Of a stretch of DNA of 64,000 nucleotides, positions 37,226-47,340 are shown one piece after another (within the stretch, counting starts at the first letter, position 1; the number at the start of each line of letters is the position of its first letter). This DNA comes from Bradyrhizobium sp. WBOS07. GTDB taxonomy: Bacteria > Pseudomonadota > Alphaproteobacteria > Rhizobiales > Xanthobacteraceae. A program made the position numbers and the translations under genes. The notes under the pieces are model-generated. The model saw nothing but the letters and a program-made list of their open reading frames with translations. It was not told the DNA's origin and made no database searches. The DNA lies in NCBI RefSeq assembly GCF_024585165.1, contig NZ_CP029008.1, positions 4,154,001 to 4,218,000 on the forward strand, given 5' to 3'.

Positions 37226-37523
37226 GATTCCCCCAAGGAGCTTCACATTGAACGGCGGACATTGTCGGCCAGCGCTCCATCGAGATCAAGGACGTAGAGA
37301 CTGAGGCGCCGATTGTGATCTCGCAATGCAGCGAGATTGCCGCGAACGAGCGGCAGTTGGAGCAAAAGTTAACGCGGCAAGCAGCTCTCTCGCCTCATGG
37401 TGAGGAGCGCGGTACGCGCGTCTCGAACCATGAAGGCCGAGATCTCGCCCGCGGCCATCCTTCGAGACGGCCGCTGCGCGGCCTCCTCAGGATGAGGAAG
37501 AGTGCTTGTGGCGCCGCGCGCGG
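37226..37523. other. Intergenic region with a repeat
   Basis: About 300 bases between malic enzyme and the TctC remnant. The right half (37391-37498) is an inverted repeat; the rest shows no gene or recognisable site beyond the promoter the malic enzyme must have. Confidence 0.5.
37391..37498. repeat. Intergenic repeat, CCTCATGGTGAGGAG/CCTCAGGATGAGG family
   Basis: Left: TCGCCTCATGGTGAGGAGCG and CGCGTCTCGAACCATGAAGG; right: CATCCTTCGAGACGGCCGCT GCGCGGCCTCCTCAGGATGAGG. It is built from several short hairpins and has no coding capacity. Confidence 0.7.
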
Positions 37524-37830
37524 CTATTCCGGCTTGATGTTGGCCGCCTTCACGATCGGCCACCATTTCGCGGTCTCGGCCTTCTGAAAGGCCGCAAGCG
37601 CCGCAGGCGTCTGCTGGTCGGGCGGCGGTATCTCCTGACCTAATTCGGCAAAGCGCCGCTCGACCGCGGCATCGGCAAGCACGGCGACGATGGCCGCGTT
37701 GAGCTTGGCCACGATCTCCTTCGGCGTGGTCTTCGGTGCCCAGATGCCGTGCCAGTAGGAAATATAGAGCCCCGGCAGGCCCGCCTCGTCGACGGTCGGA
37801 ATGTCGGGAGCGGGCTGGAAACAGAGTGAA
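37524..37830 (-). pseudogene. C-terminal remnant of a TctC/Bug-family tricarboxylate-binding protein
   Basis: The frame reads PDIPTVDEAGLPGLYISYWH, GIWAPKTTPKEIVAKLNAAI and ends KWWPIVKAANIKPE, which is the last roughly 95 residues of a TctC-type periplasmic receptor (normally about 320 residues). The N-terminal two thirds and signal peptide are missing; upstream is the end of the MscS gene. No start codon with a ribosome-binding site fits. It is a decayed fragment, probably left by a deletion. Confidence 0.85.
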
Positions 37831-37875
37831 CGCTGCCGGGTGGACGGAGGCAAGCCGGAAATTTCCGCCGGGCGA

Positions 37876-40212
37876 CTAACCGGCCGCCCGTCTTGGCGTC
37901 AGGCTGGCGGCACCGTCTGCCGGCGGCGCGACATGCATCAGGATGGTCTGGGTGGCGGATGCGATGTTGATGCCGTTCTGCTGGAAGCGCAGCTTCATGC
38001 GGCGGTTGAATTCGCGCTGGACCGGCCAGCGCCCGGCCTCGGTGCAGCGGATCTGGCCGACGATCGACACCATCGCGCCGTCCACCTTGTCGATGCCCCA
38101 CAGATCGAGGTCGCCGCGGATCAGCGCGCGGAATTCCGGTTCGCGGCGCATCTCGTCGACGATGTCCTTGAGGATCTGGCCGGCGCGGTCGGTGTCCTCC
38201 CTGTAGGCGACGTTGACGCTGACCGAGGCATTGCCGGCGCCGCGGCTGGCATTGGTGATGGTCGTGACCGCGCTGAACGGCACGATGTGCACCGCGCCGT
38301 CGCCCGCGCGCAGGCGGATGGTGCGGATCGAGACGTTCTCGACCGTCCCGGAAAGCCCCGACACGCTGACATTGTCGCCGACCTGCACCGTGTTCTCCAG
38401 CAGCAGGAACAGACCCGTGATGAGGTCCTGCACCAGCTTCTGCGAGCCGAAGCCGATGGCGATGCCGACGATGCCGGCGCCCGCCAGCAGCGGCGCGACA
38501 TTGACGCCGATCTCGCTCAACGCGGTGAGGCCGACGATCGTGGCGATCAGGCAGAGCAGCGCGGTGCGCAGCATCGGCTGAAAGGTGCGCAGGCGCGCGG
38601 CGCGGGCATAGTGCCCATCGCGCGACAGCGTGTTGATCTGGCGGTCCAGCAGCGCGTTGCTGGCTTCCCAGATCGCGGCGGCGATGAACACGGCAAGGCC
38701 GATCGTCACGAGGGCGGAGATCAGCCGGCTGCCGATCTGGCCGCCGTAGAACCAGACGATGGCGTCCACACCCCAGACTTCGAGCACCGCCACCAGGCCG
38801 ATGAAGACGATCACGCCCGACACGATCTTGCGCAGCAGCGGCAAATAGCGGTTGGCGCGGATCTCGAGGCCCGGAAAGCGCTGGAGAATGTCCGGCTGAA
38901 TCCGGAAGCCGCGGTCGATCAGGCTCAGCGTCAGCATGACGGCGAGCCGCGTGATCACGGCGACCACGATGGTGCCGACGAAATATTGCAGCAGCAGCGA
39001 ATAGCCGTTGCGGATGTTGAGCGCCCACACCGCCCACAGCGCGAGATCCAGCGCGATGGCGAGATAGTGCCAGCCGCCGGCGATGCGGTTGCGCAGGCGG
39101 GCCGCGATTCCCTGCCGGTCGGCCGGCGCGCGGATGGCCTCGGCAACCTGCCGCCGGCATTGCAGGATGATGACGACGACGAAGAGATGCACGATCAGCA
39201 TCACCATGCGCAGCAGCGCTGCATAGCCGGCGCGGTGCAGACCGAGCAACAGCGCGACATTGGCAAAGGCGATGCCGGTGATGCCGACGCCGACGATGCG
39301 GCGCGCCCAGATCTCGACATAGGCCGCCGTCTCGGCACGCACCGGAAACAGGCCGAACGGCCCTGCCAGCGCGCGTACCACACAGATGAGCCCACGCGAG
39401 AACGCATAGGCGTTGACGACGGCGAGGATCACGAGGCGGACCGTGGTGGGCTGGCCGATCTCGGTCCCGAGCAGCGCCGTCGCGACGCCCACGAAGACGA
39501 GAACGGGAAGCAGCTCGAGGACGAGGCGGCCGAACACGGGGGGCAGCCGCAGCATCACCTGCCAGACCCGCGCAAGGCTGTGACGGCGCTTGTGCAGCTC
39601 GGGCGCGGGGGTGACATCGGCGACCGAAGACGGCGGATCGGCAATCGGCAGCGCCTGTGCCGGCAGATGCGCGGCTTGCGGCACGCGTCCTTCCAGGAAG
39701 GCAACCGGGCGGCGGATCAGGCGGAACAGCACCCATTCGGCCACGAGCGCGCAACCGAGAACCAGTGCAAGCTTCCAGGCGATCTCGATCAGAAGGTTAT
39801 AGGCCGCGGGATCGTTGGCGGTCCGTACGATCCAGTAATAGAACGCCGGGAAATGCGTGATCGTCCGCGCCACGCTGGCGATCTCGCTCGAGATCTCGCC
39901 GATCTCCTCCGACACCGTGAGCAGGAGCTGCGCACCGAGGCCGTCAGCCGAGAGCGGGATCGGCGACGTCTGCGCGGGCGCGGGCGTCGCGGGCTGCTGC
40001 GGGCCGGACGCATTGGCGATCGCGCGCAGCGTGTCGATCATCTGCGCGCGTTTCCTGTCGTCCTGGATCGTCTCAAGCGCTCGCCTGGCCTCCTCGGGCG
40101 ACAACGCGGCCGCATTGGTCATCGCGGGCTGAGCCTGCTCGGCGCGAGCGCTGGGGAAGGAGAGCGCGAGGAAGAGAACGGCGAAGAAGGCCTGGGCAAG
40201 CTTATGCGACAC
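37876..40212 (-). CDS. Large MscS-family mechanosensitive ion channel
   Basis: About 778 residues: signal peptide (AQAFFAVLFLALSFPSARAE), a periplasmic/linker domain, about ten membrane segments and a C-terminal MscS core with GLTALSEIGVNVAPLLAGAG, GIAIGFGSQKLVQDLITGLF and the beta domain ENTVQVGDNVSVSGLSGTVE. MscS channels release solutes after osmotic downshift. The GTG at 40210-40212 with AGGGA upstream places the signal peptide correctly; ATGs at 40236 and 40275 would add basic residues before it. The extra membrane segments resemble YbdG/MscK-like large members. Confidence 0.9.
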   Translation of the reverse strand: MSHKLAQAFFAVLFLALSFPSARAEQAQPAMTNAAALSPEEARRALETIQDDRKRAQMIDTLRAIANASGPQQPATPAPAQTSPIPLSADGLGAQLLLTVSEEIGEISSEIASVARTITHFPAFYYWIVRTANDPAAYNLLIEIAWKLALVLGCALVAEWVLFRLIRRPVAFLEGRVPQAAHLPAQALPIADPPSSVADVTPAPELHKRRHSLARVWQVMLRLPPVFGRLVLELLPVLVFVGVATALLGTEIGQPTTVRLVILAVVNAYAFSRGLICVVRALAGPFGLFPVRAETAAYVEIWARRIVGVGITGIAFANVALLLGLHRAGYAALLRMVMLIVHLFVVVIILQCRRQVAEAIRAPADRQGIAARLRNRIAGGWHYLAIALDLALWAVWALNIRNGYSLLLQYFVGTIVVAVITRLAVMLTLSLIDRGFRIQPDILQRFPGLEIRANRYLPLLRKIVSGVIVFIGLVAVLEVWGVDAIVWFYGGQIGSRLISALVTIGLAVFIAAAIWEASNALLDRQINTLSRDGHYARAARLRTFQPMLRTALLCLIATIVGLTALSEIGVNVAPLLAGAGIVGIAIGFGSQKLVQDLITGLFLLLENTVQVGDNVSVSGLSGTVENVSIRTIRLRAGDGAVHIVPFSAVTTITNASRGAGNASVSVNVAYREDTDRAGQILKDIVDEMRREPEFRALIRGDLDLWGIDKVDGAMVSIVGQIRCTEAGRWPVQREFNRRMKLRFQQNGINIASATQTILMHVAPPADGAASLTPRRAAG

Positions 40213-40530
40213 GAGGATTCCCTGAAAAAAATGCATGCGCCGGCGGCGTCGGGACCACCGAAACACATGCGTCATGTCGGATTGCCGCTATTCGCCCCTA
40301 GCCTGTGTCGGAAATTGGCCTTCGGGGCGACATTCTCTTGGCATTTGTAGTTGTTACCGGCGGCTAGCTCTGCGGGCGGCCCGAGGTGCTTGGCTCATCT
40401 TTTCTTTCTTCGTCAATGATGACTGAGAGTCAGAAGACGATGGATCGTGCGCATTGGAAGACCCCCGCTCTGCCTGTGCGGCAATAGCGTGCCATAGAAT
40501 GCAAATCGGACAGGTGATGTCCGATGCCAA
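40213..40530. other. Intergenic region, nothing recognised
   Basis: About 318 bases between the MscS gene start and the HxlR gene end, both on the minus strand. No repeat, terminator with a T-run or gene was found. It contains AT-richer stretches (around 40395-40420) that may hold the MscS promoter. Confidence 0.45.
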
Positions 40531-40908
40531 CTAGCTTGCATCGTATCGGACGCGAGCGTCTTGGATGTTCTCCTGATTGCTGTCCGCCCACATTACGAGA
40601 CCCATCACGGGCGCAAGAAGCGTCCGTCCGACGTCCGTCAACTCATATTCCACGCGCGGCGGAATAGTTGGGAACAATGTCCGCTTCACCAACCCGTCGC
40701 GTTCCAGTCCGCGCAAGGTGATCGTCAGCATCCGCTGCGAGATGCCGTCGATCTGACGGCGCAGCTCGTTGAAGCGAACCGGTCCATCCTTGAGGGTTGC
40801 GATGATGTACAGGCTCCATTTGTCGCCGACCCGATCAAGGATTTCCCGAACAAACCGGCACTCGTCACCTTTTCGGGGGATGGGAAAATCAATGTCACCA
40901 AGTGTCAT
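40531..40908 (-). CDS. HxlR-family transcriptional regulator (YodB-like)
   Basis: A 125-residue winged-helix regulator. The core [40 protein letters not shown] and [20 protein letters not shown] is the HxlR signature. Its single cysteine, Cys17, is 14 residues before the conserved Trp31; in Bacillus YodB the redox-sensing Cys6 has the same spacing, as I recall it. YodB represses an azoreductase in response to quinones, and this gene is divergent from an azoreductase. The start has AAGG upstream. Confidence 0.9.
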   Translation of the reverse strand: MTLGDIDFPIPRKGDECRFVREILDRVGDKWSLYIIATLKDGPVRFNELRRQIDGISQRMLTITLRGLERDGLVKRTLFPTIPPRVEYELTDVGRTLLAPVMGLVMWADSNQENIQDARVRYDAS

Positions 40909-40953
40909 TGGAGTGCCTTCTTGCGGGGAATACGGCAGTCACCTTAATAGTGT

Positions 40954-40974
40954 TGGTAACAAGAGTTTACTACC
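40954..40974. promoter_or_regulatory. Candidate operator between hxlR-type regulator and azoreductase
   Basis: TGGTAACAAGAGTTTACTACC is an imperfect inverted repeat (GGTAAC / GTTTAC) in the 86-base divergent gap, 21-41 bases upstream of the azoreductase start. HxlR regulators bind short imperfect palindromes near their own gene; assignment is inference. Confidence 0.35.
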
Positions 40975-40994
40975 CTGTTCACCCCGGAGCAACC

Positions 40995-41615
40995 ATGACC
41001 AACATCCTCCTCGTCACATCGAGCCCTCGTGGCGCCGAGAGCCTGTCCACCCGCTTCGCGACCGAGATCGCCGAAGGCTTCAAGCTTCGCTTGGGCGGCA
41101 CGCTTTTGACTCGCGATCTCGCGGCCAACCCACTGCCGCATATCGCGCAGGCCTATATTCACGGCCGCGTCGCGGCCCCAGAGGCGCGCACGCCCGAGCA
41201 GGTCAAGGCGGTCGGCCTTGCCCAGGAACTTGTCGACGAGGTGAAGGCTGCGGACGTGATCGTCTTGGGTTCGGGCATGATCAATTTCGGCCCGTCGTCG
41301 CAGCTCAAGGCCTGGTTCGATCATATCACCTGGCCGGGCGTGACCTTTGGTTATAGCGAAGCCGGCAGGCCGCAGGGATTGCTGACCGGCAAGAAGGTCT
41401 ATCTCGTCATTGCTGCAGGCGGCGTCTTCTCGGAAGGCGACTGGGCGCCCTTTGACTTCCAGACCGGCTATCTGCGCCACCTCTTGGGCTTCATCGGCCT
41501 GACCGACATCGAAATCGTCCGTGTGGAAGGCACCGTCTTCGGGCCTGAGGCGGCCAAGGCCGCCATCGCCGTCACCGAAGCCCGGGTTCGCTCGGTCTTG
41601 GAAAAGGCCGCCTGA
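40995..41615 (+). CDS. azoR: FMN-dependent NADH:quinone/azo oxidoreductase
   Basis: A 206-residue flavodoxin-fold enzyme that reduces quinones and azo bonds with NAD(P)H. It has the FMN loop [40 protein letters not shown] and [23 protein letters not shown], then [17 protein letters not shown] near the C-terminus, all AzoR features. The start MTNILL was chosen for CGGAG upstream; the frame is open earlier. It is divergent from the HxlR regulator and followed after 95 bases by another oxidoreductase. Confidence 0.93.
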   Translation: MTNILLVTSSPRGAESLSTRFATEIAEGFKLRLGGTLLTRDLAANPLPHIAQAYIHGRVAAPEARTPEQVKAVGLAQELVDEVKAADVIVLGSGMINFGPSSQLKAWFDHITWPGVTFGYSEAGRPQGLLTGKKVYLVIAAGGVFSEGDWAPFDFQTGYLRHLLGFIGLTDIEIVRVEGTVFGPEAAKAAIAVTEARVRSVLEKAA

Positions 41616-41710
41616 AGGCGGGCCGGCCAACTGCTCGGGCTGTGAGCGCGAACATGCATGTCAGCAGCTAGGGCAGTTGCTCCAAGCCAAAAGCCCACGA
41701 GGAAAATGAG

Positions 41711-42355
41711 ATGAAGATTGCTCTCTTTGGAGGGACCGGACCAACCGGAAGACACATTATCGAAGAGGCGCTCCGGCAAGGTTATAAGCTGTCCGTCTAC
41801 ACGCGCGACGCCGGAAAACTCTCGGCCTTTGGGAGCAAGATCCAAGTCATCCTCGGTGAGCTGAACAATCGCGAAGCGATCAAGGCGTGCGTCGCGGGCG
41901 CAGACGCGGTGATCAGCGCGCTCGGGCCCAATAGTCTGAAGGCGCGCGAGAAGCGGCCGATTATGCGCGGCGTCGGCACGATCATCTCTGTCATGGAAGA
42001 GCTGAACGTTCGTCGGCTCATTCAGATCTCGACGGCCGCCTATCGTGATCCGAAGGATGGTTTCGACTTCAAGTCGCAGGCGTTCGTCATGCTGTTCAGG
42101 CTGATCGTTCGCAACGCCTATGACGATATCAGCGCGACCGCCGCACTGGTGAGCAACTCACGCCTCGATTGGACGCTGGTTCGGATTCCCAACCTCAAGG
42201 ATGGGCCCGCAACAGGCCAAGTGGACGTCGGCTGGTACGGCACGACGAAGCTCAGCATGAAGCTATCGCGCGGGAATCTTGCGAAATTCCTGGTCGATCA
42301 GGTCGCAGCCAAGGAGTACGTGCGCGCCGCGCCGGGGATAGCCGATCACATCTGA
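41711..42355 (+). CDS. NAD(P)-binding oxidoreductase (atypical SDR, NmrA/BVR-B-like)
   Basis: A 214-residue Rossmann protein. MKIALFGGTGPTGRHIIEEA is the glycine motif (GxxGxxG); later SALGPNSLKAREKRPIMRGV and WTLVRIPNLKDGPATGQ fit the SDR_a5/biliverdin-reductase-B-like group. It may act as an oxidoreductase or redox sensor. GAGGAAAATGAG precedes the start. It lies in the azoR cluster, supporting a role in electrophile stress. Confidence 0.88.
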   Translation: MKIALFGGTGPTGRHIIEEALRQGYKLSVYTRDAGKLSAFGSKIQVILGELNNREAIKACVAGADAVISALGPNSLKAREKRPIMRGVGTIISVMEELNVRRLIQISTAAYRDPKDGFDFKSQAFVMLFRLIVRNAYDDISATAALVSNSRLDWTLVRIPNLKDGPATGQVDVGWYGTTKLSMKLSRGNLAKFLVDQVAAKEYVRAAPGIADHI

Positions 42356-42646
42356 GTGCATACGGCCCATCGGACTGGTTTGGCGGGCATGCGCGCGACT
42401 GCCGCCGTTGCACCACTCGATCGAGGCTTCGGCAATCGATCCCGACACCACTGCGCAGGAAATCTGGAACCTGTCATCGAGCGCGATGGAGTCGAGATGG
42501 TCCTGCCCCCGCCGCAGCCCTAACCGGTTCGTGACGTGGATGGCTTCACCGACGTCTCGAACAGACCGGTAGGCAGAACCTGGGTCTGATGAGTGTGGGT
42601 TCAGATCAATTCAGCTTGCCGGCTCAACGACCAGAAGGATGAGATC

Positions 42647-43288
42647 ATGCTGCAAATCGATCTTTACACCGAGATCACCTGTCCCTGGTGCATCATCGGG
42701 CATCACCGTCTCGATAAGGTCCTGGCGGAGCGATTCCCCGAGCTGGACGTGGATATCCGTCAACATCCGGTCCTTTTGCTTCCCGACGCGCCAGCGGAGG
42801 GCCTCTACATTCCCGATCTTCTCCTCTCGCGCTACGGCGTGACTGATCCGAAGGCGTCGTTCGCCCGCCCTGAGGCGGAAGCGCGGGCGTCCGGCCTTGA
42901 TCTCGACCTGAGCCGCCAGCCCTGGACTTACAGGACGCAGGCGGCGCACGGTTTAGTCCTTGCGGCGCGAGCACAAGGTACGCAGCATCAGCTCGCGGTC
43001 GCGATCACCGATGCCCATTTTCTGAAAGCAAAGAACATCTCAGACCCCGATGTCCTCGCGGATATCGCCGTGACCTATGGGTTCGAACGTGAAGAAGCCC
43101 GCGCGATAGCGCTCGATCCCGAGCAACACCGACGTGTCGAGCAGGAGGCGGCTCAATCGGCGGCAGCCGGGGTCAGGTCAGTTCCTCACTTCGTCTTCGG
43201 CGGGCGCATCGCCATCAACGGAGGACGCAGCGAAGACGAGATCGCAGCGGCCATCCGTGAGGCTGCCGGTGTCGCCGCATCCGCCTGA
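42647..43288 (+). CDS. DsbA-family oxidoreductase (FrnE-like)
   Basis: A 213-residue thioredoxin-fold protein with a CPWC active site at residues 12-15 (YTEITCPWCIIGHHRLDKVL) and the cis-Pro region RSVPHFVFGGRIAINGGRSE. No signal peptide, so cytoplasmic, like FrnE of polyketide clusters and the stress protein of Deinococcus. The start MLQIDLYTE follows GAAGGATGAGATC; an upstream extension is unsupported. It probably acts as a disulfide isomerase or glutathione-S-transferase-like enzyme within the redox cluster. Confidence 0.9.
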   Translation: MLQIDLYTEITCPWCIIGHHRLDKVLAERFPELDVDIRQHPVLLLPDAPAEGLYIPDLLLSRYGVTDPKASFARPEAEARASGLDLDLSRQPWTYRTQAAHGLVLAARAQGTQHQLAVAITDAHFLKAKNISDPDVLADIAVTYGFEREEARAIALDPEQHRRVEQEAAQSAAAGVRSVPHFVFGGRIAINGGRSEDEIAAAIREAAGVAASA

Positions 43289-43819
43289 CAGCGATCGGGC
43301 CACCATCGCGATTACTCCGTCATTCCGGGCGTAGGCCTGGAATGACGGCGAGGAGGAAGACGACAAAAGGATGTGAAAAGACGCCGATCGCGGCGGCCTC
43401 ATCACGCCGGCAACACGATCGATGCGATAAAAAAATACAGCGCCGGGAAGGTAGGGGCTCTGCCTTACTGATGCAGCCCGCTAAACCTTGACCCGGCGTG
43501 CCGTTCGCGGTTTTCGCCGCTATGCGATAGTCCGAACGAGCTCCATCGCACTTAACGCGGCTGGATTTGCGGAGGTGGTGTCATAGACCTCCCCTTGCTC
43601 ATGAGGTGGACGTTGCGCGTCGCTTGTTTGCGACCATCGGCATGGTCCTCCCGTGACACAAAACTGTCAAGCGGGATCAGCCGGGTGAAACATCACAATT
43701 GAACAGGCCGGTTCCGCAGGACTCGGCGAGCGGCTGTTTTGCCCGACGCGACAAACTCATTTCGCCAAATCAGCAAGCTTTCCCAGCGGCCACCAAGCCG
43801 TTGATTTTGCTGCCGCCGG
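43289..43819. other. Intergenic region between the FrnE-like gene and ppk2
   Basis: About 530 bases between convergent genes. It contains a hairpin at about 43317-43349 (CCGTCATTCC / GGAATGACGG), resembling part of the TGTCATTCC repeat family. The remaining roughly 450 bases contain only short frames without start-site support or recognisable sequence. Confidence 0.5.
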
Positions 43820-44770
43820 CTACTGTGCATGGGGTTGTTTTCGCGATTTTCTTGTCCTGTCCCGTTCTTCTTCCTGCTCCAGCGCCTTGCGCACCTCGTC
43901 GAACTCGCGCAGCGATGCCTTGTCGGCACGGGGAAAGCGCAGGTCGAGCTTTTCGAGCGTCGCATTGATCACCGAGCCGATCACGACGCGCGCGAACCAT
44001 TTGTGGTCGGCCGGCACGACGTACCAAGGCGCATGAGACGTCGCGGTGTGCCGGACGATGTCCTGGTAGACCGCCTGGTAGCGCGGCCACAGCGCGCGCT
44101 CCTCGATGTCGCCCATGGAGAACTTCCACTGCTTGGCCGGATCCTGCAGCCGGTCGAGGAAGCGCTCGCGCTGCTCGTCCTTGGAGACGTTGAGGAAGAA
44201 CTTCAGCACCACGGTGCCGTTGCGGCAGAGATAGCGCTCCCATGCGGAGATGTCCTCGAACCGCTCCTTCCAGATGTTCTTGGTGAGGAGCTTTTGCGGC
44301 AGTTTCTCCTTGGCGAGGAGCTCCGGGTGCACGCGCGTCACCAGGCATTCCTCGTAGTGGGAGCGGTTGAAGATGCCGATACGGCCGCGCTCGGGCAGCG
44401 CGATCACATGGCGCCAGAGGAAGTCGTGGTCGAGCTCCTTGCTGCTCGGCGCCTTGAAGGCATGGACCTCGCAACCCTGCGGGTTGATGCCTTCGAAGAT
44501 CGCCTTGATGGCACTATCCTTGCCGCCGGCGTCCATGGCCTGGAACACGATCAGCAACGACCAGCGGTCCTGCGCGTAGAGCTTCTCCTGAAACTCGGTC
44601 AGCCGCTTCTTGTTGGCGTCGAGAATCGCCTGCGCCGCCTCCTTGTCGAGACCGCCCTTCTCGCTGGTCTTGTGATCCTTGAGATGAAACTTGCCGGAGC
44701 CGTCATAGCGGAACGGCGTGATGTAGCGGTCAAGCTCCTGGGCGAGCGGCTTGGACGGTTTCTTGCTCAT
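43820..44770 (-). CDS. ppk2: Polyphosphate kinase 2 family protein
   Basis: A 316-residue cytoplasmic kinase that transfers phosphate between polyphosphate and nucleotides. The Walker A region FQAMDAGGKDSAIKAIFEGI, the lid/Walker B strings GRIGIFNRSHYEECLVTRVH and KQWKFSMGDIEERALW, and the C-terminal WYVVPADHKWFARVVIGSVI are the PPK2 core. It looks like the class that phosphorylates AMP/ADP or GDP, not determinable here. The start overlaps the end of the upstream ABC permease gene by 41 bases, so translation may be coupled. Confidence 0.94.
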   Translation of the reverse strand: MSKKPSKPLAQELDRYITPFRYDGSGKFHLKDHKTSEKGGLDKEAAQAILDANKKRLTEFQEKLYAQDRWSLLIVFQAMDAGGKDSAIKAIFEGINPQGCEVHAFKAPSSKELDHDFLWRHVIALPERGRIGIFNRSHYEECLVTRVHPELLAKEKLPQKLLTKNIWKERFEDISAWERYLCRNGTVVLKFFLNVSKDEQRERFLDRLQDPAKQWKFSMGDIEERALWPRYQAVYQDIVRHTATSHAPWYVVPADHKWFARVVIGSVINATLEKLDLRFPRADKASLREFDEVRKALEQEEERDRTRKSRKQPHAQ

Positions 44771-45749
44771 GAGCGCGGGGCACCTTGCGTTGCGGCTTCA
44801 ATCGGTCGAGCAAGCTACCAAGGATGCCCTTGGGAAGGAATATGATGAAAAGCACGAGCAATAGCCCGTAGACGAGGTTGTCCCAGCCGACCGCCTTGGT
44901 ACCGAAACCGATGCGCAGGGTCTCGGCCAGCATAATGGTGATGATGGCGCCGACGGTCGGGCCGAGCGAGACGAACAGGCCGCCGACGATGGCCGCGAAC
45001 ACCATCTGCAGCGACACCGCGATGCCGCTGACGGTGTCGGGCGTGATGAACATCTGGTACTGGCAGTAGATCGCGCCCGCCAGCGCCGTCATCACGGCGC
45101 TGAGCAGCGTGATCTTCAACTTCTCCGCGGTGACGTCGACGCCGGCGGCGGCCGCAGCGTCCTCGTCCTCCGAGATCGCCTCCAGCGCATAGCGGGCCAT
45201 GCTGCGGTCGACCCAGTGCCAGACCACGATGCCGAACAGCCAGACCCCGAGCGCGATCAGGTACCAGGTCGTCTTGTCGTCGAATTGCAGCGCCAGCAGC
45301 TTGCTGCCCGAAGTACGGTTCGGCGTATAGCCCAGCGAGCCGCCGGTGTAGTCGCGCGTCGCGGTGATGACCTGGAGCACGATGCCCGACAGCGCCAGCG
45401 TCACCAGCACGAAATAATGCCCGGTGATGCGGAAACGGAAGCAGGGATAGCCGACGATCAGCGCCAGCGCGCCGGCCGCGATCATGCTGATGGGAATGCC
45501 GATCCAGGGCGACAGCCCTGCGTGATTCCACAGCAGCGCGGTGACATAGGCGCCGATCCCCATGAAGCCGCCGTGCCCAAGCGAGACCAGGCCGAACCGT
45601 CCCATCACCGACCAGGAGGTGTAGGCGAACGACCAGATCAGGATCAGCACCAGGATGTGCAGATGATAGGGATCGCGATAGACGAACGGCAGCGCGACCA
45701 GCGCCGCCAGGCCTATTCCCCATGCCGCAAGCCGCCCCTGCCCCATCAT
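44730..45749 (-). CDS. ABC transporter permease, LivM-like
   Basis: A 339-residue inner-membrane permease of the branched-chain amino-acid family. Motifs are TSWSVMGRFGLVSLGHGGFM at the N-terminal half and the ATPase-contact loop EAISEDEDAAAAAGVDVTAE KLK, then PTVGAIITIMLAETLRIGFG. The start ATG overlaps the LivH-like stop (ATGA). The basic C-terminal tail (QRKVPRAHEQETVQAARPGA) runs into the ppk2 start. Substrate inferred only from family. Confidence 0.92.
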   Translation of the reverse strand: MMGQGRLAAWGIGLAALVALPFVYRDPYHLHILVLILIWSFAYTSWSVMGRFGLVSLGHGGFMGIGAYVTALLWNHAGLSPWIGIPISMIAAGALALIVGYPCFRFRITGHYFVLVTLALSGIVLQVITATRDYTGGSLGYTPNRTSGSKLLALQFDDKTTWYLIALGVWLFGIVVWHWVDRSMARYALEAISEDEDAAAAAGVDVTAEKLKITLLSAVMTALAGAIYCQYQMFITPDTVSGIAVSLQMVFAAIVGGLFVSLGPTVGAIITIMLAETLRIGFGTKAVGWDNLVYGLLLVLFIIFLPKGILGSLLDRLKPQRKVPRAHEQETVQAARPGA

Positions 45750-46632
45750 CGGCGCCTCGCCAGGAGGCCCGCGGGCCGGATGAACATCATGACGATGAAG
45801 AAGGCGAAGGCGAGCACGTAGCCCCATTCGAGATCGGAGAACAGGCCGCCGAGCGAGATGATCTCGGCGAACACGAAGGCGGCAATGAAGCCGCCGATGA
45901 AATTACCGAGGCCCCCGAGCACGCAAATGAGGAAGGTGATCGGCCCGAACGACAGGCCGACGAAGGGGTGCACGTCATATTGCAGCACCAGAAGGCAGGC
46001 GGCGAGCCCGGCCAGCGCGCCGCCGAGCGCAGAGGTGATGAGATAGATCCGCCTGGTGTCGACACCCATCAGCGCCATGATCTGGCGGTCCTGCGAGATG
46101 GCGCGGATCGCGGTGCCGGTGAAGGTGCGCGTCATGAACAAGTAGACCGCGACCATGCCGACCAGCGCCGCCAGGAACGACAGCAGCCGCGCATAACTGA
46201 AATTCATGTCGCCGAAGGCGAGCACCGGCAGACGGATGCCGAGATTGCGGAAGTCGATGCCGAAGGCGACGGTGGCAAAGCTCTGCAGCACGAACAGAAC
46301 ACCGCCGGTCGCGAGCAGTTGGTTGATCGGCGGCGCGGTCAGTAGCGGCGCGATCACGAGGTAATGCAGCGCCGCGCCAAGCACGGCGACCAGCAGGATG
46401 GTGAGCGGGGCGGCAACGAAATAGCTGACGCCGTAAACCTGCACCAAGAAATACATGCCGTACATGCCGATCATCACGAGCTCGGCGTAGCAGATCCAGG
46501 TGACGTCGATGACGCCGAAGATCAGGTTGAGCCCGAGCGCGAGCAGCGCCAGCACGCCGCCGAGCAGGATGCCGTTGATCACGGCCTCCAGCAGGTAGAT
46601 GTCGAAGACGTCGAGGAATCCCTGCATGCCCA

Positions 46633-46633
<1 letters not shown>
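45746..46633 (-). CDS. ABC transporter permease, LivH-like
   Basis: A 295-residue permease. NGILLGGVLALLALGLNLIF and GVIDVTWICYAELVMIGMYG are at the N-terminus, AISQDRQIMALMGVDTRRIY is the ATPase-contact loop, and GGLGNFIGGFIAAFVFAEII near the C-terminus is typical. It pairs with the LivM-like subunit. ATG at 46631-46633 overlaps the LivF-like stop (TGATG); another Met two codons later is possible. Confidence 0.93.
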
Positions 46634-47337
<704 letters not shown>

Positions 47338-47340
47338 CGG

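Noticed and set aside
37801..40350. 849-codon plus-strand frame opposite MscS
   Set aside because: Its translation is Asp/Arg/Ala/His-rich with no domain; the minus-strand MscS is unambiguous.
42356..42646. Possible gene fragment between the NAD(P)-binding gene and the FrnE-like gene
   Set aside because: No frame shows start-site support or a recognisable motif; treated as ordinary intergenic DNA.
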